Shown: piece by piece, positions 46,101 to 58,100 of the stretch | Layout of the letters: every line of letters begins with the position of its first letter | Numbering within the stretch: the stretch's first letter is position 1 | Assembly: GCA_023101725.1 (NCBI GenBank) | Contig: JALJCO010012873.1 | Location: 434,001 to 498,000, forward strand | Direction: 5' to 3' | DNA length: 64,000 bases | From: Atherinomorus stipes | Taxonomy: Eukaryota > Chordata > Actinopteri > Atheriniformes > Atherinidae | Translations under genes and position numbers: made by a program | Notes under the pieces: model-generated | The model's database searches: none | Seen by the model: only the letters and a program-made list of their open reading frames with translations | Told to the model about the DNA's origin: nothing

Positions 46101-49100
46101 CCACCTGGTGTGGTGGGAGCTTCCTGGGCTCCATCCTGGAACACATCAGCTGATCAGCTTTTTGTTTCCTTTATGTTGTTCCAAACTGATGATTAAACAA
46201 TTCGCTGTTTGTAAAATGTGTTTCTACTGATGGACATTCCATTAGTTTATTGTTCACAGCCCATTCTGCATTTATAAACATTTCATAACCATCTTTTTTA
46301 ACGTTTTTTCATTTTCACTGAAAGAAAGACCAGAGTAAAGAAAACGGAAAAAAAAAAAAAAAAAAAAAAACAAGACCAGAGACCAGACCAGAGTCAAGAC
46401 CAGAGACCAGACCAGAGACCAGACAAAAGACCAGACAAGAGACCAGACCAGAGATCAGACCAGAGTCAAGACCAGAGACCAGACCAGAGACCAGACCAGA
46501 GATCAGATCAGAGACCAGACCGGAGACCAAACCAGAGACCAGAACAGAGTCCAGACCAGAGACCAGACCAGAGTCCAGACCAGAGAACAGACCAGAGACC
46601 AGACCAGAGTCAAGACCAGACACCAGACCAGAGACCAGACCAGAGACCACACCAGAGACCAGACCAGAGACCAGACCAGAGACCAGACCAGAGTCCAGAC
46701 CAGAGACAAGACCAGAGTCAAGACCAGAGACCAGACCAGAGTCAAGACCAGAGTCAAGACCAGAGACCAGACCAGAGACCAGACCAGAGATCAGACCAGA
46801 AACCAGACCACAGTCAAGATCAGAGACCAGACCAGAGACCAGACCAGAGATCAGACCAGAAACCAGACCACAGTCAAGATCAGAGACCAGACCAGAGACC
46901 AGACAAAAGTTCAGACCAGAATCCAGACCAGTCTAGACCAGAGTCCAGACCAGAGACCAGACCAGAGTCAAGACCAGAGATCAGACCAGAGTTCAGACCA
47001 GAATCCAGACCAGAGTTCAGACCAGAGACCAGACCAGAGTCAAGACCAGTGTTCAGACCAGAGTCCAGACCAGAGATCAAACCAGAGTCCGGACAGGAGA
47101 CCAGACCAGAGTCCAGACCAGAGATCAGACCAGAGACCAGACAAGAGATCAGACCAGAGACCAGACCAGAGACAAGACCAGAGACCAGACCAGAGACCAG
47201 GCCAGAGTCCAGACCAGAGTCCAGACCAGAGACCAGACCAGAGACCAGACCAGAGTCCAGACCAGAGACAAGACCAGAGACAAGACCAGAGTCAAGACCA
47301 GAGACCAGACCAGAGACAAGACCAGAGTCAAGACCAGAGACCAGACCAGAGTCAAGACCAGAGACCAGACCAGAGACCAGACCAGAGATCAGACCAGAAA
47401 CCAGACCAGAGACCAGACCAGAGTCAAGATCAGAGATCAGACCAGAGTCCGGACAGGAGTCAAGACCAGAGACCAGACAAGAGATCAGACCAGAGTCCGG
47501 ACAGGAGTCCAGATCAGAGTCCAGACCAGAGATCAGACCAGAGTCAAGACCAGACACCAGACAGTCTAGACCAGAGATCAGACCATCCAAAGGGTTTTTT
47601 TTTGGTCTTGTCCGTTCAATTAACATTTAATTAATTGGTTGCAATTGGGGTGTGAAGAAGACTTTAAGCAATATAGTAAAAATGCTCCTGGAAAACATCA
47701 TCCACCCTGCTTTTAACAATGAGGACACGGATAAGGCAGGACCACATGTGAAACAGCATGTCTGCTACCATGTTTGTACTAAAGACTCAGCTAACTGTAT
47801 GATTTAACTGTAAAGGTAACTGTCTACTCAGGATGGATGATTGAATCAGAGAGAAGATTCAACACAATGTGTTGGTTTTCCGCGGCTGAACTACTTTTTA
47901 TAAATTGGCTTGTATGAAGACAGTGAATATAAACTGGACAAATGTGGATTGGTTCAGATCACAACTTGTAAAAGAATGAACTAATCTTTCACAGGAATGG
48001 AAATACGGTGGGGTGCGGAAGTTTGGATACCCTCCAATTAAAGACAGGGGAAAAACATCAGTTGTCAATGAAATCAGTTGAAATTGACAAAAGTAAAATT
48101 TCATGAAAATCATGACATTGATTTGGAATTGTGGTTTAAAAGAGATATTAAAACCAACAATCAAAAATAAAACAAATAAACAAACATTATGGGGCTCCTG
48201 AGCTAAACTTTTGTTGAGCACCACTTTGAGGCAATCACTGCAATCAGGTGTTTTCTGTAACGGCCAATTAGACTTCTGCATCTGTTGACAGGTACTTTGG
48301 TCCGCTGTTCATGAACAAGGTGCTCTAATTTGTCTTGGACAGCTTCGTTTGTTTCTTTGTTTTAATTATTTTCTTAAAACCACAATTCAAAATCAATGTT
48401 TTATTTCACTAAAGTATAATATATTGCATGTTTATTTATTATTACTTTTTGCAGTTTCTTGTTATTTTAATTACTATTGTGAATTTAGCATTTTCTTTAA
48501 AGGAAGGGTATCTAAACTTTCGTACCCCGCTGTGTATACCTAAATTGGTAAAACTCTGCCTCCTTGTGGAGAAATATTAAACAATCAAACAATCTACTCC
48601 TATAGAAGCAACAACAGTGGTCTTTTTCACTTTAATTCTGCATTTTCTTTCTTAGTTGTCCAGTTCATTAGTGGTGTTGAAGAGAAGAAGGTAAGTCTGC
48701 AAATTTAGTCTTTTTGGAGTCTTTCGTCATTATTTATAAAGTCACTGAATGCAAATTAAACATATCTATAGAGGTTATGCAAATGCAGAGTGTGGGTGGT
48801 TACCCTTCTGCGAAGCTGATGCATCACTTTTGCATGAAGAGCTTCTGCTGTGAATGCGTTTATTTTTCAAGTCTTGCCTCACACTGCTCAACTTGCTCTC
48901 AGAGACAAAAAGGGAACCCCTTCGACTTCGTTAACCAGCTACCAGAACTAAAATACACTACATCACTGCATGACATTTCCTCTTCTCACCACAGCAGTGT
49001 CATGTTGTGTAAAGCTGCAAAGCCAGGCTCAGAGTGATGCAAATGCCGAGTGTGTTTTTTATGCTATTTAAAATGTCCGGCCCTGAAAGTCAGAAACACG

Positions 49101-52100
49101 CACGCATTTATGTCTTGCATGTGAAATTTTCTGTGCATTGGTGAAACGTCATGCGTGCAACTTGTGAGTCAGACCTCAGAGAGCTCTGCAGCCGCTGCAG
49201 ACAGTCGGAGGCGAGGGGCTCTCTGCGACGTGACTCCAGAAATCGCTGAGTGTGCTTCAGAAGAGATTGGCTGGGTGGAAACAGACCACAGCAGAGCCAC
49301 AGCAACTGCCAGCCCTGCTCTATGCTGAACCTGCAGGAAAAACAGAGCACATTCAGGAAGATGATATCTTTCCCCCCCAGACATTCTTTCAGATATACTA
49401 TGGAAAAAGCCTAAATGTCCAATTTCTGTTCAGCTGTATTAATCAGTTTTAAGAGAGTAATACACCTTATTAGAAGAGGATCATCAATATGTCAGTATTT
49501 GGGTGTTTGGATGCACATACAAAGATAATAAAGAAAGCCTTTTTGGTAGCAGGTTACAGTAAGACAAAAATACCAGGCCTACCTGTTGTTATTGCTGGTC
49601 ATCTGCTTCATGATCTGACAGTAGATCTCATCCCTCAGCGCCTCATTTTCAGTGGCAGGGCCAAAGATCTGGTTGGTGAGGTCCAGCGCACTCTGCATCT
49701 GCCTGGTGGGGTAATCTCCCATATACTTCAGGATGGGTGCGCAGCAGTCAAGGAAACATTGATGACAAGATTCTTTAAATGTTTAACTGCTGTTTCATCT
49801 AATGATGGCAGATGAGGAAGAGGGTTTGGCAGAACGCTTCTGATGAGCTTACAGATGAGTTTTGGTTTGTGGGCTATTTGTTGGTCAAAGATAACAGTTT
49901 GATCTTGCAGACTATGCAGGAACCCTCACTCTGCTCTCCTTGTCTAAATCCCCGTTTCCCCCCGGGCCTGGGTCGGTCGGCAGGCGGATGGGTTGGTGTT
50001 GATTTGTGTTGTACTGGAGGGGGTTTCTGGAAGTGCTGCTACGTGATCGGGTGACATCATCGCCGTGAAACGTCTTTTGACCAAGACGCCACACCACACG
50101 TGACAGAAACAAAGGAGTCACCCCTGCTTTGTTTTTTACGCCGGGTCAAGCAGGACGTGACAGATTTTTCAGCAACTCAACAGATTGCTGTGTATTAGCT
50201 CCACCTCTGTGGTCCGGATCGGTTAGATCAGTACCCCTACCGTAGGGTACTGAAAAAGTAGGCTGGGTCGGATATAGGGGTACCCGTCACAGTTTTTATC
50301 TGTGGAGTTGCAAAAAAAACATGGACAGATCCGGCCCGACTCGACTCAGACCCGCTGGTGGAAACGGGGCTTAAGGCAACAAAATTTACATAATTTTGTA
50401 CAACTGTCAAAGTAACATGAAAAGAGAACAGCTTTGTTACTCCAGACTGGCTGAAAGGGTGTTGCTCACCTTGAATCCGCAGCAGTTATTTATCAATATA
50501 TTTCACTTCGCATTAGAAAGTAAGGAGTTAATAATGTTCAAATAATAGTTCCCTAGCATAAGTCAGGCTTGATTAAACCATTTTCAAGCTCCTAGTTTAG
50601 AAATTCAAAGTCTTGTTTGTATTTTGTCTCAGTTTTAATTATACTGTAAGTTAGAAATTACTGGTTCTCAATTGCAACCAAATGCAACATTAAAGGAAGA
50701 GTCTGGAGTTTCCCCCTCGACTTGTCCAAGTGAAATCTGTCTCAATCCGCGCCTTTGGGCTTCTACTCTCGTGTAGTGGTGAGTTTGTTTGCAACTCCCT
50801 CTCCCCCTGTCAGTAATTTGCTTTTTCCCTTTGTTGTGGTGTGTTTGGGACGTTTCTGAGTGGAGATTTCTGTATATATAGCCAGCCAGGGGATAAGCTC
50901 ATAATTGGAGCAGATGCCAGTCACTCGAACTCTCTGAAAAAAAAAAACAAACAAACAAAAAAAAAAGGTGGACGCAGCGAAGAAAAGGAAGTACTCTGTG
51001 ATGAGGAGAGCTTTAGATAATGCATGTTGGAAAACCAGGGTTAATATTGGTTGGGCTTTCACCTGCTTCCGAGCTTTGAAAGAGATGTTTGGAGCTGAAT
51101 AGGCTGAATAGTCATGCAGCCATTAGCCTGGGGGGAGGGGCACTCAGTTTGAGTAGTGTTGTTTACAAACAGAAAAGGGGACGAACCCCGGACTCTACTT
51201 TTAATAGTCACATCCAAGCACAACACCAGAACCCCTCTATTACCAAAAAATGGCAGTGAAATTTCGCTCGTGTAAGCAAGACTTCTTAAATACTGTCTGA
51301 ATAGAGGAAATAGAGCAACAGTGGCGTTGATGTAAGGAGTTCAGATGGGATTGTATATCATTGTTATTATCTGCAGTGGTGTTTTACATCCTGGACCCGT
51401 TCAATGCATGACCCATGACTGGACTGTGTCTATAAAAGGAATCAGTACCAACTGTTTCTGACCGAACAGCAGACCGGGTGAAAGTGTTTATTATGTGAGT
51501 GTGTGAGCTTGGTTTTCTGTGAGCACCAGACTCTCTCCATACTACAGCTAGGTTCACAGGTAACTGTGTGCAGCATGTGTCCAAGTTTACATTAGCTAAT
51601 ACTGCTGTAGCCCAGTTTTGAGGAGACACACCTGGATAGGTGAAGTGTTGCTGAGTGGCTGGTGCTATGGACAGAGCTGTGATTTCATGGTTGGAAAGGG
51701 TACAGCTGTACTGTCCCCATGGCAGTTTGAGCAAAGCTTGTTTCCGAAATTTCATTGAGACAAAAGCATGGCATGTCATGGTAAGGTGTGCTGTGGCTTA
51801 GTATGTTATGTTATGTTCTGTTCTGTTATGTTATGCTTTGTGTTATGTTATGTTACGTTACGCACATACAATTAAAGAAAAAAAAGCATGGCATAGCATA
51901 GCATAGCATAGCATGACATGAGATGGTAAAGTATGGCATGGCATGGCACGGCAGTTGTGGTGCTATTGCAACTGTTAAATGTGGTCATAAATAGAGAGAA
52001 AAAACAGGCAGAAGGGAGAACCTATAGCTGCTTTCCGACTGAAATTAGCAGGTTCACACAGGTTTTTCAAACGTGTATCGACCCACATTTGGCTCCTTTC

Positions 52101-55100
52101 CCATTGAAAAAAAAGCGGGGTCCGATCACCTGCTGGTAAGCTGCATGGCATCTGTCCCCACAGCTGCGTGTCTGGTGACGCCATCACGCTGGGTTAGTGT
52201 TGATGATGATTTCAGCCGTGCGACAGAAATCACGAAAGTAGGCTTTACACGATCAGGATTTTTGGGGCCGATCACCGATCAGAGAGTTTTTAAAAACCGA
52301 TCACCGATCCGATCAAGTGAGAAAACAAATATATCTATTTAAATAGCTCGTTTACCTGTATTTATACAGTTTACTGAGTATCATAAAAAGGATTTTTGTT
52401 TCCATTTTTTGTCCTGAACTGACTGAGATGAAAAGGTTAAACATCAGTAACCTCTAACGGGCATTCAGGTTTAATCAGGACAAACAAAATAATTTGAGCC
52501 AGTGGCACAAATAACAGCCCAACTTAAACTGTCATAACTGAAATTATTTACAGTCACAGTGCAAATGAAGGCAGTAATGCTGCTTCAGAAGTTGGGGCTC
52601 ACATCTGATGATGTCATATCAGTGGTCAAAATAATCGAGTGACTGTTTCCTCAGAAGAACCTCGACGTGAGAACGAACAACCCGCTTTAGCTCAAGTAGT
52701 CCGGTATCGCTACAGTAGGGCTGGAATATATTTGCTCTGGACGCATGCGTCAGCGTCAGGAGCGTTTGTGTACATACCTGCTGGAGCACGCGGCGGCCGA
52801 AGCGCTCGACACTGGGTGTCTCCGTGGTCTGGAGTCCTGTTATTTACAGTCTCTGATGGAGACACGGAGACAAACACTTGTGCTGCAACAGTTTAAGGTA
52901 AACTGTTGTTTGCGGAAATGCAGGAAATGTGCTGTGTCCTTTCAGTCTAAGAGTGGACATGTTTGCAACCGGCGTCGCCATCCTTTACGTGTGGCGTATT
53001 TGGGATTGTAAAAACTTTATTGTCCAGCACATAGTGACAGAACTCACGACAAAAACGCCACGTAGACATAAAACACATACTAGTGAGTATTTGTCTATTC
53101 TGCTTTGATTGTTTGCTTGTTTTCTAAGTTTAATTGGTGTAAATGAGAGTTTTACCGGAGCAGATTCAAAATGACAATGACGTCATTGATCGGATCGGTG
53201 AATGAAAAGTTAAGGGCCGATCAGAAAATATGAAAAAAATGTGAAATATCGGCCGATCCGATCAAACCGATCTGATCGGTGGAAAGCCTACACGAAAGTA
53301 AACGATGGAGTCAGGCCGTAGTCAACGTGCTTTCTGGTTGCACCTTTGCCCATTCTCGAAAAAGAGGAAAACCAGATGATGATTTTCTAGCGCAGATGGA
53401 ACAAAGGCGATGTGAATTTGTGGTCGAAGCAGAGTTGTTTTGGTATGTTACATGAGACGCGACTTGCGCGTTGTCACAATGTAAGCACCTACAGCCCAGT
53501 GTCATCATGAAATTTGTGGGTCAACCCGGGTCTGGTGTTCTCACTACATGCCTTTCCCACTGCCACTAAAAGCCAATTGTTTGCAGGTTTAAACAGGTTT
53601 TTTGGCCAGTGGGAAAGGGGTATTTGTGATAGTTTCTGCTCCAGCTGGTGACACCAGTAACACCCCCACCCCCCAGCAGTGAAAGCCACTTGTACAGTGC
53701 AGAAGAAGTGCAAAGGATATATGTGAACGCCTGGCAGGCTTTCTGGCTGATCTCTGAGTTGCCCATCAGCTTCTTGAGAAGAGGCTGTCTGATTGGCTCT
53801 CTGGAGTGGGCCCACAGCTTCTCAGGAGCAGCATTTCTAGAAATCACCTGACGGTTCACATCCTTGGTGGGCTGCCTGTAGGATGGAGAGTTATTATTGC
53901 CGTCAGAAATGCTCCTCCTCTGCTCCCCCTCTGTCTACAGGCATCAGTGAAATGAAGCAACGTCTAACCTGAAATACTCCAGAGAGAACTCCTTCAGTGT
54001 GGCAGGAGCTACCCTCTCCACTGTTCCCATGTCCTTCTGGTTAGCCTGGATTAAGTTCTTCCTCTGGTTGGGTGACAGGTTGAGGAGACTCTGAAATGAA
54101 GGAAACACATTTAATCCTCAACAGAACTGGGACACAATAACTTAACTAAGAAAGATGTGATGTTGATGAGTCCTCACCATGACCTCGTTGGTGGGTTTGC
54201 TGAGCGTTGGCAGTATTGAGATGGCCTCCATCGGCACAGCTCCTGTTTTCTTGGTGCTGTCATTTTGACCATTGAGCCAACCACGCTGCTGAGAGAACTC
54301 ATTATCTTTGAGGAGTATAATGAGCTCTCCTTTCTTGAAACTGAGGATTGTGGGGTCTTCTGGAAAAGAGTAAAAGACAAGCAACAGTCAATCAACTGAC
54401 AATCAGCAGGACTGAATCTGTGATGGGTCGCTCAGCCATGATGGAGGCTCAGACCTTGACTGCTGGCTTCCCTCAGAGCCACAGCGTACTGAGATCGCTC
54501 CGTCAGCCCACTGAGGAACATGGTGATCAGCTCAGACATGTCTGCAGCTGTGGATCCGCTCAGGGTGAAGTCTCCTTTCAGTGTCAGTAGACTCACCGCC
54601 ATGCCGGATGCTTTCCCCTCTCTGAGTAACACCGCAAACAACACCAGGGATCAGTACAGCTGACGTTCCCTCTGGTTCTCCCGGACCTGTGAGTAGCACA
54701 TCTACCTTATAGTGTTGACTGCAGTGACTTCTGGGAAGGAGAGTTCCAGCAGCCTCTTCTCCCTCTCATCCAGGAATGTGATACCAGTCCAGTTTACAGC
54801 CACGATGAACTTGCTCTTTTGCAGAGGAGGACCTGGAAACATCCAAGAAAACATTATAAATTCAGGTTGAAGGCAAAATGTGAAATTACTGAATCCACTT
54901 GACAAAAGAAGCATTAGGGGAGAAAAATAGATAAACTTTGGAAAAGGCATAGATATCTTGGGAGCACATTCATTTTGAATGAATGAACTCTGCCTGTTAA
55001 AGAAAGGGGTAAGTTGTTCCATCTTTGCAGGTCATATAAGGAATGCAATGAACTAGTAATGCCGATTCCCAAGTATTCAAATCTTGAATTGGACACTTTG

Positions 55101-58100
55101 AAGGGGCTATCAGATTGGAATATCATCTGTGCAAGCTGATTTATCAGAAAACATTCACTTTTCTGTATATTTAATTTGTATCCAGAAAAAGTTCCAAAAG
55201 TGTTGAGAGTTGCTAATGTGACAGTGTGGGGTCCTGTCACTATGCCTCCGATAGATCATGTGCCCTACTTGGCCACCGGGGTGTCCCTTTGGCCGACTGG
55301 TTTGCTGGCATGACTCTCACCCAGGAGTCTGGGGATCAAATCCCGCCCGGGCCCTCTGTTGCGTATCTTGCCACACTAAGGTATGTGGCACTCATGGCAC
55401 CACTGAGACATATAGAAGGAAGTCATCTGTATATAAGGAAACTTTGTGCTCAACTCTGCGTCTTTTAATACCTAAAAAAAAGATTGTTATTTTTGAGAGC
55501 ATTTGACTATCCCATGGGCTGACTGGTAAGCGTGCGTGACTCTGATCCGGGAGTCTGTGGGATCAAATCCCGCTCCACATAGCGATATTACAACTTCAGG
55601 ACTGAGTGAATGAGAGGAGACCCATAGGAAAAATGTGCTGCGCAAGACATCACTGAGACAAAGGATGTTGGGAAAACTGTTTTAGCCATACATTTTTTCT
55701 AATGGGGAATAGATCAAGTTTTTGTATATTGCTAAAAGAATGCCAGCTTTTAATAAACTCTGTCTGGTCGCTAGAGATAATGGAGGGAAAAATGTTCTGA
55801 AGTCTCTGTGCAAGAACAGTCACAAGCACCTTCTCATCAAATGGGCTGATAAGAGAATTACTTCGGGCACGGGTTTCCAAGTCCGGTCTTTGAGAGCTAC
55901 AATCCTGTAACTCTTAAGCCCTGTTTCCACCAGCGGGTCTGGGTCGGGTCAGGTCGGGCCAGGCCAGATCTGGTGGGTTTTGGTACGGATGTGTTGATTT
56001 CACACTGCGTCCCCACAGCAACCTGTACCCTTACTCTGGAGGCGCTGGACAGCGCTGCTACGTGATCACGTGACATCATCGCTGTGCAACGCTGTTTAAC
56101 CAAAACACCGCGCCACACATGACAGAAACAAAAGGAGTCACCCTGGCTTTGTTTTTACGCTTGGTCAAGAGGGAAGTGAGATTTTTCAACAAATCAATGT
56201 ATTGCTTTGTGTTAGCTCCACGTCTTTGGTCCGGATCGGTTAGATCAGTACCCCTACCGAAGGGTGCCAAAAAAGTCGGCCGGGTCGGGTCGGATATAAG
56301 GGTACCCATCCAGGTTTTTATCTGTGGAGACGCAAAAAAACGTGGACCGATCCGGCCCGACCCGACCCAGACCCGCTGGTGGAAACGGGGCTTTTGAGCA
56401 TACTCTCTCCAACACACCTGAATCAAATGGCTAATTCCCCCGTGCACATGTCATTCAGCTTTGCAGAGGTCTGGTAATGAGCAATTTGTTTGATTCAGGT
56501 GTGTTGAAGAAGGGATGCAACTAAAATGTGCAGGATAATAGCTCTGGAGGACCAGTTGGAGACCCCCTGACTTAGGGTCTTTATCTTTTTTTAGGATCAA
56601 TGAAATAGAAGCCTGAGTAAAGGACAGCAGCAGTGTGTCCTCATTTATGAAGTTTTTGGCAGTTTTCCAGCCTTAAGCCCCGTTTCCACCAGTGGGTCTG
56701 GGTCGGGTCGGGCCGGATCGGTCTACGTTTTTTTTGCGTCTCCACAGATAAAAACCTGGACGGGTACCCTTATATCCGACCCGACCCGGCCTACTTTTTT
56801 GGCACCCTTCGGTAGGGGTACTGATCTAACCGATCCGGACCAAAGAGGCGGAGCTAACACAAAGCAATACATTGATTTGTTGAAAAATCTCACTTCCCGC
56901 GTGACCAAGCGTAAAAACAAAGCCGGGGTGACTCCTTTTGTTTCCGTCACGTGTGGCTCGGTGTTTTGGTTAAACGGCGTTGCACGGCAATGATGTCACG
57001 TGATCACGTAGCAGCGCTGTCCAGCTAATTCTCCGCCTCCAGAGTAAAGGTACAGGTTGCTGTGGGGACGCAGCGTGAAATCAACACATCCGTACCAAAA
57101 CCCACCAGATCCGGCCTGACCCGACCCAGACCCGCGGGTGGAAACGGGGCTTATTTAGAACAGGGGTGGACAACTCCAGTCCTCGAGGGCTGGTATCCTG
57201 CAGGTTTTAGAAGTTTCCCTCCTGCAACAAACCTGACTCAGATCAGGGGATAGTTAGCAGACTTGTGCAGAGCTTAATGTCAAGCTCTGCACAAGTCTGC
57301 TAATTAAGTCAGAGTCAGGTGTGTTGTAGCAGGGCACCTTCTAGTACAGGGATACCCAAGTCGGTCCTACGAGGGCCGCAATCCAGCAGGTTTTCTATAC
57401 CTCTGTGCTCCAACACAAGTTAATGAGTCATTGTGCAGCTTGATTGGCTATTGGATCTATTTGATTTGAGTCAGGTGTGTTAGAGCCGGGAGAAATGGAA
57501 AACTTGCTGGATTGCGGGCCTCGTAGGACTGATTTAAGTAATCCTGTTGTAGCACCTGCAGGATACCGGCCCTCAAAGCCAGAGTTGCCCACCCCTGATT
57601 TCGAGGCTGCTGCAGGATGACCATCACATGATGCAGCATTCAGTCGTTGCGGGGGGTTGTGAACACCAGTGTATGTCAAAAGTTTGGGAACCACCACATT
57701 AGCAGACAAGGAGAGTGGGGTGTACCTTTGTTTTGGTCCACAGGTCGTGTTCAACAGCAAACCTAACGGTGAAACAATTTAGCTTTTTGCCCCTTTAGAA
57801 GACGGATAAAACTGATTATCTCAGAGGAAATTGTACGTTTAACAAGTTCAGGACAAAGATTCACAGCACATCAGTGACTGGTGTCACCCTGGGACTGTTG
57901 CTCTGACCTCATAAAAATAAGCACCTTGAATTTTTTTTTTCAAGTATGAAAAGGACAGAATTATTAATTATCATGACAAATTAAATTGTTGTTGATATTA
58001 GCAGTTAATTTATAAGAGGCTCCCATCGTGAATAATGCATCTACTTTTGTTGTCTTTTTTTTTTCCTAAAATGAGGGAGCAAGGTTGAAAATGAAGAAAA

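Larger units (their letters stand above)
49737..53720 (-). other. U12-type AT-AC intron of myo7b
   Basis: The donor reads ATATCCTTTG right after exon 14 (53720-53711), a full match to the U12 AT-AC donor consensus. Near the other end TTTCCTTGAC (49756-49747) matches the U12 branch site, with its adenosine about 12 nt before the acceptor GCGCAC. Splicing there joins [13 protein letters not shown] in frame, as the family requires. The intron carries two MITEs and a nested hAT. Confidence 0.85.
54865..55880 (-). mobile_element. L1-like LINE fragment, split by SINE sequence
   Basis: Minus-strand RT pieces: [20 protein letters not shown] at about 55820-55760 and [16 protein letters not shown] at about 55190-55140, with [20 protein letters not shown] after it. 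Two tRNA-like SINE copies lie between them. Frames are broken. Confidence 0.65.

Noticed and set aside
46880..47630. Long open frames of 248 and 193 codons on opposite strands
   Set aside because: They are translations of a 12-bp tandem repeat without stops, not proteins.
53566..53720. Reading exon 14 of myo7b on past AFTYIL to a GT site near 53690
   Set aside because: The added residues do not match the family and would break the YMGDY motif; the U12-type donor fits precisely.
55310..55590. Possible tRNA genes
   Set aside because: A- and B-box-like sequences are present, but the fold is incomplete and the unit is repeated in three places, so SINE.
56119..56950. Two similar open frames (56119-56397 plus, 56723-56950 minus)
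   Set aside because: They lie in two inverted MITE-R copies and reflect repeat identity.
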